From Corythoichthys intestinalis (lineage: Eukaryota; Chordata; Actinopteri; Syngnathiformes; Syngnathidae), in the NCBI RefSeq assembly GCF_030265065.1, contig NC_080408.1, positions 41,070,501 through 41,134,500 on the forward strand: 64,000 nucleotides of DNA, in the 5' to 3' direction. The notes beneath the pieces were generated by a model. That model searched no databases and was not told where the DNA came from. It was given only the letters and a program-made list of their open reading frames with translations. A program made the position numbers and the translations under genes. Numbering within the stretch: the stretch's first letter is position 1; each line of letters starts with the position of its first letter. Of the stretch, positions 1-10,525 are shown in pieces.

Positions 1-826
1 TCCTCCAAGCAGATCTTCTCCAGAGTCTTCAGGTTTCGGGGCTGCTGCCGGGCAACACGGACTTTCAGCTCCCTCCATAGATTTTCTATCGGGTTCAGAT
101 CCGGTGGCTGGCTAGGCCACTCCAGGACCTTAAGATGCTTCTTACGGAGCCACTCTTTAGTTGCCTTGGCTGTGTGCTTTGGGTCGTTGTCATGCTGGAA
201 GACCCAGCCACGACCCATCTTCAGGGCTCTCACTGAAGGAAGGAGGTTGTCAGCCAAGATCTGACGATACATAGCCCCATCCATCCTCCCCTCAATACGG
301 CGCAGTCGTCCTGTACCCTTGGCAGAGAAGCAGCTCCAAAAAATGATGTTTCCTCCTCCATGTTTCACGGTTGGGATGGTGTTCTTGGGGTTGTACTCAT
401 CCTCCTTTTTCCTCCAAACACGACGAGCCGAGTTTAGACCAGCTAAACAGCTCTTTGGCTCTCATTGTGGAGAGGTTGGAGTTTTTTTTTTTGTTTGAGC
501 ATGTGAACAGGTGTCTTTTATACAGGTAACAAGTTCAAACAGGTGCAGTTACTTCCGGTAATGAGTGGAGAACAGGAGGGGTTCTTAAAAAAGAACTGAG
601 AGCCGAAATATTTACTAGTTGGTAATGTATCAAATACTTATTTCATGCAGTCAAATACAAATTTATTATTTAAAAATGATACAATGTGATTTTCTGGATT
701 TTTGTATTTGATTCCGTCCCTCACAGTTGAAGAGAACCTATGATACATATTACAGACCACTACATGGCTTGCAAGTGGGAAAACCAGCAAAATCAGCAGT
801 GTATCAAATACTTGTTCTCCCCACTG
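1..826 (-). mobile_element. Tc1-like transposon, partial, cut by window edge
   Basis: The minus strand of 1-470 encodes the middle and end of a Tc1-type DDE transposase: the HGGG block, [18 protein letters not shown] (second catalytic Asp) and [13 protein letters not shown] (catalytic Glu) are readable. The right end is the terminal repeat ending at 826, followed by the TA target site at 827-828. The N-terminal part of the transposase is lost or shifted near 430-480, so this copy is dead. The other half lies outside the window. It has the same terminal-repeat style and transposase wording as the element at 36299-37914. Confidence 0.9.
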
Positions 827-1612
827 TACTTCAAATTAAGAGTAGAGCTGACTTTTAGATATTACAGCAGCCTTCCCTATAAAAGATCTAGAAACACATC
901 TTTCACACTGAATGAGTTAAAAAATCAAACAGAATAATTTTCAAATTCACATTTGTATCTAATTTTCATAATTGTATGTTGAAAAGAATTAAAATGAAAA
1001 AAATCATGGTACAAAAAATGTCATTTTGGTTGATGTGTAACCGGTCGTCCAGGTCAGGACTTGTACCCACCTCGCGTCCAGCTCGGCAGGTGAGCGCGCT
1101 GACATCTAAGCCAAAAGCCCAGGCTAGGAGCTTTAGAAGCCAGCGCACCCTGTTGACTGCATCGGGAGGGAGATTTCTATTAACCACACACAACGGACCC
1201 ACGTGCACCCGTTACAAATGGACTTTACTTTAATTTTTATGATACATAGCAGGTCATGTTGACACAAGATCATTTATGGGCAGTGGTGAAAGTGAGCCAG
1301 AATGATCCGGAACACCGTTCAAGTAAAAGATTCGGAGCCGGAATGATGCGAAACGGTTCTTTGATCCTAAAAAATATAACTGCCAAAACTCTATGTTTAA
1401 AAAAAATCTGCTAGGCTGCCACACACACATCTCATCTCCTAGAAGAAAACAATCTACCAATGTCTACATACACAAGTGTTAAAGACGAGCATAATAAAGT
1501 GCTTTTGTAGCGTAATCCATTTCCACCGATATTTATTATTTATTTATTCCCCAGCTGCAGATTATTTTGAGTCTGACGAGCCATGTCGAACCATGAAACC
1601 AACCTGGACTCA
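827..1612. other. Intergenic, no gene
   Basis: Apart from the SINE at 1020-1225 this stretch is AT-rich sequence in which no gene was recognised. The short frames here have no family resemblance. Confidence 0.6.
1020..1225 (-). repeat. tRNA-derived SINE
   Basis: Read on the minus strand, 1112-1051 has a tRNA-like head: an A-box-like stretch around 1091-1112 and a B-box-like stretch (GGGTACAAGTCC) at about 1056-1068, 40-odd bases apart as in a tRNA gene. The sequence then continues without a coding frame. The cloverleaf is too degraded for a real tRNA, so a SINE is the best call. Confidence 0.55.
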
Positions 1613-1620
1613 GTTGTCCG

Positions 1621-2886
1621 CAGTGTTGGGAATAACACCGTTATAAATAACGCCGTTACAAAACGGCGTTATTTTTTTACAACGCCGTTACCGTTACTGA
1701 CGGTCAAAAGCGGTGCGTTACTTACTTTGAATAAATTGAAGAAACTACCAGCCGTAGCAAGTCTACTCTGCTCTGTTTATTTGTCATCCAAGACTTGGGA
1801 TGCGTTCAGGTTCATGGCAATGAAAATAGTAAACACACATAGCCTACCTTTGCAAGAACGATGGAGTTGCCGTTTGATACGGTCATAATGTGCAGGTCCT
1901 GCACCCATCCGCAGCAAAACTGTTCGTAGCTTTGTAGCGATTTGTAATTTCGGAATCGCTGATGAGTTTAGTAACATACACCAAACAATAAATACAGCTG
2001 AATGTCCATTTCGCGTAATTGTGGAAGCCCGTCGACATCTTTACTCCATTTGTCTTCGGCTTGCTCGTAAGGGTCAACATTATTCACATATTTAAGTTGG
2101 ATCACATATCTGTTCTTCGCCTTAGTAACGAGTTTGTCTCTTAATCGAACTGGCAAGTTAAAGTTTAATGTCCCGCGAGCCAGACCTGCTTCCTATATGG
2201 CTGCGTTGTTGTCAAATATCCCCCATTCTGTGACGTCAACGCTCGAGCCTAATAGCGCACATACTACAAAGCCGGTTGTTTATATGTGAATTGTCTCGCG
2301 CTATGTTTGTATATGTGTATTTGTTGTTAATAAAGTTTGTTTAAAAAATAATAATAATAATTCAGAGCCGGTGTTTTCACACACAAACCGGAACAGCGCG
2401 TGCGCCAAACACACACACGCAAACCAGATGCAGAGGGATATGATGGCAGAGCATTCAGAGGAAAATGTGTCCTTTACAAGGTGGAGATATAAACATTATT
2501 TCAAGTTGGTCGAAATTAAAGAAAAGAATGTGCATGTAAAGTGTAATTTATGTCCCGGGGCAAAGTTTTTGTCGACATCTGTGTTAAGCAATTCAAATCT
2601 GTTCATTTTTGTTGCACATCAAGTGTAGCATAAATCTGTTACTGGTGAGGTGCAATAAATATTACAAGGTTCTATAACACAACTACCTATCTGTTCTTCT
2701 CGATTCAACTGACTTGAATACTGCTCAGAAATTTTCAAATTGACATACAACAACTTCTTTTTAAAGTAACGGAAACAGTTACGTTCCCTGGTAACTACTT
2801 ACTTTTACTATAGAGTAATTCACTTTTTGGAAGAAGTAGTGAGTAACCATAACTAATTACTTTTTGAAAGTAACGTGCCAACACTG
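1621..2886 (+). mobile_element. hAT transposon remnant with BED finger
   Basis: The element begins CAGTGTTGGGAATAAC and ends with the inverse CCAACACTG. It is flanked by an exact 8-bp duplication GTTGTCCG (1613-1620 and 2887-2894), the hAT signature. A frame at 2440-2628 encodes a BED zinc-finger start (W-x-YF ... VKCNLC ... LSTSVLSNSNL) typical of hAT transposases; the DDE core is absent, so the copy is internally deleted. Its middle (about 1845-2254, minus strand) holds foreign sequence, described separately. Confidence 0.88.
1845..2254 (-). mobile_element. Fragment of THAP/YqaJ-type (ISL2EU-like) element inside hAT
   Basis: The minus strand encodes a broken exon matching the one at 39015-39343 almost residue for residue: RDKLVTKAKNRYV, NNVDPYEQ, then DGLPQLREMDIQLYLLFGVCY, and after a shift GWVQDLHIMTVSNGN, followed by a good splice donor (AAAG|GTAGGC). 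The right edge reads GCTCGAGCCTAA then TA at 2255, the same terminal sequence as the 38908-39960 element. The start codon is lost. The left edge is not clear. Confidence 0.65.
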
Positions 2887-2894
2887 GTTGTCCG

Positions 2895-5125
2895 ACATAC
2901 TGACATGTGATCAGTATAGATAGTTAAATGCACATTTTTTGAAATAGCAAAAAAAAACAACAACAAAAATGTGATAAAAAAAAAAGAGAGCAGTACAACA
3001 TAAAAATATTCAGATCTTTGGGAGAAAGGAAAGAGTTGGAGAGGCTTTTTTACTTTTATTTTTTTTTAATTTAATTTTATTTTATTTGCTCTGATGGGGA
3101 GGTTCAGCACACCTTCCATGTCAATGTGCACTTTGGACTTTGTAGGTGCCTAAAATAACGCTTGGATAATTATTTATGTTAATTGTAAATAATTTATTTG
3201 GTTCTATAAAACCAGTTGACAATTGTTATTTGGTTAAATAAGACAGGCTTGTTATTTGTTTATTCAGGTTTAGTGGGACGGGCTTGTGACGTAATGTCGT
3301 ACAATATAAACGGCAGCGAGGGCTGTTTTGGACGAGTGAGTCGGCAGGAAGTAGCAAGGATAGAGCTCCGATCATTTTTTTTTACCTACGTTCTTCCACA
3401 TTCTCTCTTTCCATCGATCTCTCAGTTGCTCTTTTGTTTGCGTTTTGGATGTCAAGCCGTGGATTAATTTTTGTTGCATTAAAGAACTAACATAAGGAGC
3501 AGCGTGAGCGTTTTTCTTTTCTTCCCCGCTGTCTCGCGGGTACTAGGGAGAAGGAAGAGGACAGTGTCGGATTTAAGAGCTTTTCGTTGTGGAACCTACA
3601 GACTTGTTTTTGTTTATTTATGTTTGACTACTTATTTATTTCCTTATAATTTAAAAAGTTAATGTTTGGATGATCTTCAAAATATATTCAATTTCACTGT
3701 GCATAATGTAAGTGATTTGTACTTATTTTACTTACTAACAAAGCACAAACAAATGGCATCATCGCGGTTCCATTTCGCCGCCGTTGGGGCGCTGCGCGTG
3801 ACGTGATCACTATATAATTTCTATAAAACCGTAGCAGTTAAACAAAAATTTCTACAGCACAAACCAGCACTAACGAAGCACAAACAAATGACACCACTGG
3901 GGTTCCATTCTGCTGTGGGGGGGGGGGGGGGGTGAACTCTGGATGACCTAAAAAAACAATGTTGAATAACTGCAAAACGATGGCGGCACAAACAAAAAAT
4001 TTTACTGCACAAACCAGCACTAACGAGGCACAGACAAAACAGACTGTTTCCGCCAAATTTTGTGTCAGGTGGGGGCCAACTTAGCACCAGCATATTCATA
4101 GTCAGTGTAGCCGTACAATCTATTTCTTGTTGTTGTTTGTGCTTCCTTTCTGTCTCTCTCCTTCTCTCTTTTTTTGTTCCCCCATAACCCCTTCGTCTTC
4201 GCTGCTTTCTCCTAATAAACGAAACACAATAATTAATCACAATGTGAGTATGTCATACTCCCGTATGATACATTAAAACTGTTCAGAGCAATTCAACCCT
4301 CAGATTCCCATTCTCCGTGTCAAGCAGCCAAACAGGACAGGATAAAAAAAAAGTCAGTGTTTACCCAATCTTCAATTTTAATGTCCATCCTATGTTATTA
4401 AGTAATTACATTTTGAAGTGAGAAAATGAGAGAAAATAAGAAAAATTAGAAAATGTACGTTGGTGTTACTACTGTTTTTGTGAAATGTAATTTTGCAAAT
4501 CATTGAACGAATACAATTTTGAATGAAAATAAGTTTCTCGTGTATGCCTTATGACAGAATGAATCATGCTGTAGCCTAATGCATGTGTAAGAGCAGTTTT
4601 TTGTCTACATTTCAGTGTTTTTAGAAGGTTTGTCCACCCCCACCCACCCCTGCTCCTGGCTCTTTGGCGACATTCGTGTCAGGGAGTTCCGGCAAGAAAT
4701 TCTAGCCACTTTCACCCCTGTTTATGAGGAAACAAAGAAGCAAACAACAAAAATTTTGAATATGGCCTCTAGAAATGTTTACAAATGTTGAATAATACAG
4801 GCAAACAATTTTCAGTGTGCGTTTTTCTGCTATTTTACTGAGAACATGTCTCCAAATGGCACCTTTAAAATTCAAACATGAGTGTGGGTGGGTAGCGGGG
4901 TCCTCGATTGAGTTAATCTTGTGTAAAACCTGAACTCTTGACACGGGGGTGTCATTTAGGGAGGTTTGCTTGAGAACAAGAGGGTTTTGCTACCCCACAC
5001 AGTGCAGTGCTTGTTTATAACCAGCATTTTTCTTAGAGGGTCTCTTGGTGTAATGGCTGCAATCTGCTGAAAACAGCTAGATTTAGTAGTAGGTGTGATT
5101 GTTTATGTAATGAAAGATTCATGAT
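2895..5125. other. Intergenic; imperfect tandem repeat near 3733-4060
   Basis: No gene seen. Between about 3733 and 4060 a unit starting ACTAACRAAGCACAAACAAA recurs three times (near 3735, 3868 and 4018), about 130-150 bases apart, with a G run at 3917-3932. The short frames reading through it are by-products of the repeat. 3240-3640 is less AT-rich and has a TATA-like box but no recognised gene. Confidence 0.5.
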
Positions 5126-5330
5126 AGGGTGTGCAATGGACTAGTGGTTAGCACATCTTCATCACATTCAAGATGTTGTGAGTTTGAATCTCTGATCTTG
5201 CCTCTCTGTTTTGGTTTTCCTCATTCCCAAAATATTAATTTCATTGAAGCAGTAACATACATTGGAGAAAGGGCATAAACACCTTGGTCAAGCAGTCACT
5301 ACTACAAACACCATTTATCTTGAATACATG
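5126..5330 (+). repeat. Degenerate tRNA-derived SINE
   Basis: A tRNA-like head starts near 5126: the A-box region GCAATGGACTAGTGGTTAGC is followed about 35 bases later by a B-box-like GAGTTTGAATCTC (5179-5191), as in many fish SINEs. The tail has no frame. Several positions differ from the consensus boxes, so this is an old copy. Confidence 0.5.
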
Positions 5331-6037
5331 TGAAATCTTTAACAACTCGGCACCTCTGAAGTGCTCAAGATAAGAAAGAGAAGTCTTCCAAAGGTCTTAC
5401 TTATCTCCGTTGACTTAATGTTATCGAATTTCCTTTTTTGTCGTTCTGAATTACGCATTCACTTACACATTAGATTCATGGAAAGTTGTTTAACATGACA
5501 AAGATTTGCCTTTGATAATTGAGTATCTTTTGGAGGGTAAAATGTTGGCATAGCATGTTATGGAGGTCTATTCCTCTGCTATTACTCAATTCAAACACAT
5601 TTTACTTGACTCATTTGTAAACCTTGGGGGGGTCAAGTTTATGCAGACAGACAGTACTGGACTGATTGTATCTTGGACTTAAGGACATTGGGGGATTTAT
5701 GTATTTGAAAGAAGCGTTAGAAGGGAGTAATGGAAGGTGGGGCGGCTCACTGAGGGGGAGGGAGAGGGAGGTTGAGTAATTTCTTAGAAAATTGTCTACA
5801 CCCTAGTTCAAAAAGTGAGTGGCTAACTCATATCACATCCCAATTTCAACAGGGTGAGTATCGTATGGTGTCTTTATTTTTAATTCCCATGTTGAATTAA
5901 TACATTAATTGAGTTGTACCATTTTTGGTCACATTAATTATGACGGAAAAAAATCAAAGCATTGCTCTTGGTCTCATTTTCTTATTTCACAATTTGCTGC
6001 CATTTGAACATGGGGTGTGTAAACTTTTTAAGTGAAC
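5331..6037. other. Intergenic, nothing recognised
   Basis: AT-rich sequence with no gene, element end or array that could be recognised. Confidence 0.5.
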
Positions 6038-6421
6038 TCAATATATGGTGGAAAACACTTAGGTGACTTGAACTTCCACTTTGAGACCCCAATTTGGCCA
6101 ATTCAAAATTGTACGATATGCATGTGTGATAGATCATTGGAAAGCTTAAAATCTCAATTTTCTGGGGGAAGAATAATTTTAACCAGGAAGGTATTTTAAT
6201 TTTTTTTTTTAACAGCAAAACCCTAACTGAAAGCAAGAGCATGAGAGAGCAGAATTAAAGACGCAATGATTTTGACGAGATATTATCGCGTACTTACCTC
6301 TTTTCGATCCAGAAACTCCATGTAGCATGTATCATCGATTGTCAAGACACAGCTGTGAATGGCCACAGCCGGATTTTGGGGGGATTTTATAGGTGAAACA
6401 TGGTAATATAACAAGGGTCGC
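6038..6421. repeat. Direct repeat copy 1 (~390 bp)
   Basis: About 380 bp that recur in the same orientation at 10104-10502. Shared landmarks in order: CCAATTTGGCC, TCTGGGGGAAGAA, a T run, AACCCTAA, GAGATATTATCGCGTACTTA, GTCAAGACACAGCTGTGAAT and GGTAATATAACAA. No coding frame. The family was not identified; it could be the two ends of one element or two independent copies of a dispersed repeat. Confidence 0.8.
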
Positions 6422-8026
6422 GATGCAGAAATCGCAGACATCAAGGAGTGGTTGAGATTTTCATTTTCATATATTTAGCCTTTTAAACAATTTTTTCAAT
6501 TTTTCTTTTTTGGATAGATTATTTATCATCTAAAAGGTTAGGGAAAATGTGACAGTAAAGAAAAAAATATTAATTAAGCGATAGTTATGAGGTAGATATC
6601 CATGACTTATTTACAGACGCTAATTTTTTCATTGTGGCGTCATTTGTTTAAAAGTTTAAAATATGCGAATCATTTTTTAAAGTAGTTTTTTTTTTTAACT
6701 AAACATTAGACATCAATTAATGTTTCTAAGCAAAAAAATGACAGACATTTCAAATAATAAATATAATTATTTATCTTCTTTTTATGGCTAGGTTGAAACA
6801 AAAGCGGTTGCATGACGTCTGTAAATGGGGGTTTCCAGGATAAAACGGACAAATTTAATAAATGTTCGGGGCTTAATACGCCATGAATCTGCTATGGCAA
6901 CATATAGACATATTGTTCTATCAAACACAATAGTTATTTTGACTTAAAATACAGCAGTTTATTTTAAAGAGGGGTGCAAGAGCAGAAACTGCTTTTTCAG
7001 CCTTGTCTGTGTTTCCCGCCATATGCGTATAGTCACTGCGGGTCGAAGTATTTTGAGGAAAACAAAAAAATAATGATTTCATAAGAATACAATTTGAAAA
7101 AAAATATTATTTTAGGGGATGGGGGTTTAAATACTTACAAAAATAAATTGTGACATTAACCCGTTGACACTCTTATTCCCCAATTTCTTGTGACTGAGCA
7201 TTTTCTTGCAGAATGCATTTAAGAGTATACTTTTAAATATTTTTTTTAATTGTTGTTCATGTTAATGCCAAATATGTTTGATTTGTTAGATTACACAAAG
7301 TTTGGCTTATGTTAATGCCAAATATGTTTGATTTGTTAGATTATACAAAGTTTGGCTTTGATGATAAAACACTGATATTTCAGGGCAGAGCTACCTATGC
7401 TGGGTGACGTGGAGAAGCACCCCGATGCCCTCTGACAGGATACGAGTACCCGGTTTGGCCTTTGACGCGTGCTGACAACGAGGAAACAACAACAGAAGAA
7501 ACGACTATCAGCGGGCGCCACGTGACGACAGAGAGGAAGCAGTAAACTACGCAAGATGGAACCACACTAAATGGCATCCTTTTTGGAGTGAGAGAGGCAA
7601 CATGGTGGTCTGCAACCTGTGAACCATTTGAACTCTGTTGCAAGGCAAAACAGCTGACAGACCAGTGCACATAAAAAACCTCACAGGGGTAAAGCACTTG
7701 CGGTCTTAGTGGTCCCTTTCTCTGAATAAATACTTGTCCTAGCCTGGCCACACGAATAAAATTGTCTCGTCATTGTATTAATGTATCTTTATATTTTGTA
7801 AAGATTTTGAATTTGCAATCAGATTTCCATTTTTGTAACTTTTAAAATTTTAAATGTATCAGGGTTCCGTTTCTTGTAATATTACAACATTATTCTTGAA
7901 AAAACTTTTATTTTCTTGTTGTATTTCTGCTTTATTCCTGAGGTTTGGGTTTTTATGAGGAATGTCCTATATTTTCCTCATACAATACACCTTTATAAAT
8001 GGGGAAATAATTTAAAATAATGTAAA
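6422..8026. other. Intergenic with a two-copy 49-bp tandem repeat
   Basis: A unit beginning TTATGTTAATGCCAAATATG occurs twice back to back at about 7259-7357 with only a few differences. 7380-7760 is more GC-rich, but its frames match no family I know. The rest is AT-rich. Confidence 0.5.
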
Positions 8027-8189
8027 TAGGGCTGTCAAACGATTAAAATTTTTAATCGAGTTAATCAAAGTGTAAAAATTAGTTAATCGTAATTAATCGC
8101 AATTCAAACCATCTCTAAAATATGCCATATTTTTCTGTAAATTGTTGTTGAAATGGAAAGATAAAACAAGACGGATATATACATTCAAC

Positions 8190-9493
8190 TAGGGCTGTCA
8201 AAATTATCACGTTAACGAGCAGTAATTATTTTTTTTAATTAATCCCGTTAAAATATTTGACGCAATTAACGCACAAATGCAACGCTCAGATTAAAATGAC
8301 AGTACAGTGAAAGGTGTACTTGTTGTGTTTTTCGGAGTTTTGCCGCCCTCTGCTGGCGCTTGGGTGCGACTGATTTTATAGGCTTCAGCACCCATGAGCA
8401 TTGTGTAAGTAATTATTGAAATCAACAATGGCGGGCAAGGCCGACCCAGCCTATACGCAGACTATGCAGCTGCTTAAGGCCCCTGACCACTTGGAGCCCC
8501 CAAATCTGGCAACCTCATTTTATACGTTGTTAATAGAGCATCGTGAATAATGTGGCACGCATTGCCGTTTATCTATGCAAACATCCATTTTCTTGTCATT
8601 ACAATCTGGCAAGCTGGGGAGTAACGTTGAACCTGCTTTAAACTGGATATACTTTATTTGCTGTTGTGATGTTTGACGTTCACTATATACAACAATTGTG
8701 TACTGTTGTACTGGTTGTGACAGTACAGTACATTGTGAGACTGTGAAATTGTTTAATTTATATTCTATTTTGTTTACTACAGTTTGCTTGATTTGACTTT
8801 GGTGAGTTTTGATACTTGATTACAAGCTTAAAAATTTAAAAGTTCCTTAACTTCTTTTCCTCTTTTAGAAAAAGGTTGGCGCCATCTACCGTACGTACTG
8901 ACAATCATTTTGGGAGAGAAGTTTGAAGTATGCAGTGCAACAAAATCTGATTAATATACAAAATATGGACGTATGGGTTGAATTGCATGTATGGGTTTCA
9001 CAGTACACTATGACGAAATGGTGGGCCAAAAATATGGGCCCCTTGGCATTATTTTGCTTAGGGCCCCCAAATGGCCTGGGCCGGCCCTGATGGCGGGCTA
9101 CTAGTCTATTTTTTGATTGAAAATTTTACAAATTTTATTAAAACGAAAACATGAAGAGGGGTTTTAATATAAAATGTCTATAACTTGAACTAAAATTTAT
9201 CTTTTAAGAACTACAAGTCTTTCTTTCCATGGATCGCTTTAACAGAATGTTAATAATGGTAATGCCATCTTGTTGATTTATTGTTATAATACAGAAATAC
9301 AGTACTTATGTACCGTATGTTGAATGTATCTATCCATCTTGTGTCTTATCTTTCCGTTCCAACAATAATTTACAGAAAAATATGGCATATTTTATAGATG
9401 GTTTGAATTGCGATTAATTGCGATTAATTACAATTAATTAATTTTTAAGCTGTAGTTAATTCGATTAAAAATTTTAATCGTTTGACACCCCTA
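8190..9493. mobile_element. hAT-type MITE D inserted in E, opposite orientation
   Basis: Termini TAGGGCTGTCAAAATTATC and AATCGTTTGACACCCCTA. An exact duplication CATTCAAC flanks it at 8182-8189 and 9494-9501. D belongs to the same family as E but is turned round: its right ~170 bp are the inverse of E's left end. A truncated relative lies at 63834-64000. Confidence 0.85.
8436..9089. mobile_element. hAT-type MITE C inserted in D
   Basis: Ends CAAGGCCGACCCAGCC and GGCCTGGGCCGGCCCTG form an inverted repeat, with an exact 8-bp duplication ATGGCGGG at 8428-8435 and 9090-9097. No coding frame. It is the youngest of the three nested insertions by position. Confidence 0.85.
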
Positions 9494-10103
9494 CATTCAA
9501 CAAACTGAACATAAGTACTATATTTGTTTATTATAACAATAAATCCACAAAACGGCATTAACATTATTAACATTCTTTCTGTGAAAGGGATCCACTGATA
9601 GAAAGACTTGTAATTCTTAAAGGATAAATGTTAGTTTGTATATTGTGACTAAATATTGCCATCTAGTGTATTTGTTGAATTTTCAGTAAATGATACTGTA
9701 GCGACTTAACTGTTCTGCCCAAATGCATGATGGGAAGTGGTGCAACTATGACTGTGTGTGGTGGCTGCAAAATCTATATCTTCTCTGCGTTGGGTACAAT
9801 ACATGGTGCTAAGAAAAAGATCAACTCCTGTCATTCTTCCCCACGTCGCTTTTCACGATAGATACAGTTGTTTTGGGAGAGGTAAAGCTTTTGCCAATTA
9901 AAAGCACGGCCCCAATGAATGCTTGTATTTACTCCATTCATTTAATGCTGCCTCTTAGCTCTGTATATAAGTAAAACGACGCCATTGTAGGCTGTTTGCG
10001 GCAATGCGTGAGTGTGTTGTGTTAAATATTTTAACGTGATTAATTTAAAAAATTAATTACCGCCCGTTAACGCGATAAATTTGACAGCCCTAAAATAAAT
10101 GTC

Positions 10104-10502
10104 AATATATATGGCAGAGAACATTCAAGTGTGCTGAAGTTCCGGTCTTAGACCCAATTTGGCCGAATTTCATAATTGTCCTATCTTCATGTGTGATACA
10201 TCATCGGAAAGCTTAAAATCCAAATTTTCTGGGGGAAGAATTTTTTTGAACAGGAGGGCCTCTTTTTTTTTTTTTTTTTTTTTTTTGAATATGTTTTTTT
10301 TTAAACCCTAATCCCTAGCTCGAGGTATGACAGAACATAATTAAAGACGCCATGATTTTAACGAGATATTATCGCGTACTTACCTTGTTTCAGTCTAAAA
10401 ACTCCGTGTAGCATGTCTCACCGAGTGTCAAGACACAGCTGTGAATGATCACAGTCTTTTTGGGGATTTTATGGTGAAAAACGGTAATATAACAAAGGTC
10501 AC
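10104..10502. repeat. Direct repeat copy 2 (~390 bp)
   Basis: Second copy of the repeat at 6038-6421, same orientation, about 80% alike by eye. It starts 12 bases after the end of element E and runs into an (AC)n tract (10499-10520) and then the Tc1 element. Confidence 0.8.
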
Positions 10503-10525
10503 ACACACACACACACACACATATA

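Larger units (their letters stand above)
8027..10092. mobile_element. hAT-type MITE E, host of two further insertions
   Basis: Starts TAGGGCTGTCAAACGATT at 8027 and ends with the inverse TTTGACAGCCCTA at 10092. Its interior is split by element D (8190-9493), whose flanks are an exact 8-bp duplication of E sequence. E minus D is about 755 bp with no coding capacity. No clean 8-bp duplication was found around E itself, which fits it being the oldest of the three. Confidence 0.8.

Noticed and set aside
1051-1112. Possible true tRNA gene
   Set aside because: A- and B-box-like strings are present but the acceptor and anticodon stems do not pair; SINE head is more likely.
3216-3640. Promoter/leader-like segment with a TATA-like box, possibly a solo terminal repeat of an old retroelement
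   Set aside because: No matching second copy, no target duplication and no adjoining coding sequence were seen, so no family can be supported.
3821-4240. Minus-strand frame of 139 codons with repeated CLCFVSAGLC motif
   Set aside because: The repeated motif comes from the imperfect DNA tandem repeat and a G run; there is no start context or known domain.
7395-7751. 118-codon minus-strand frame
   Set aside because: No domain, membrane pattern or splice context; GC-richer sequence keeps frames open by chance.
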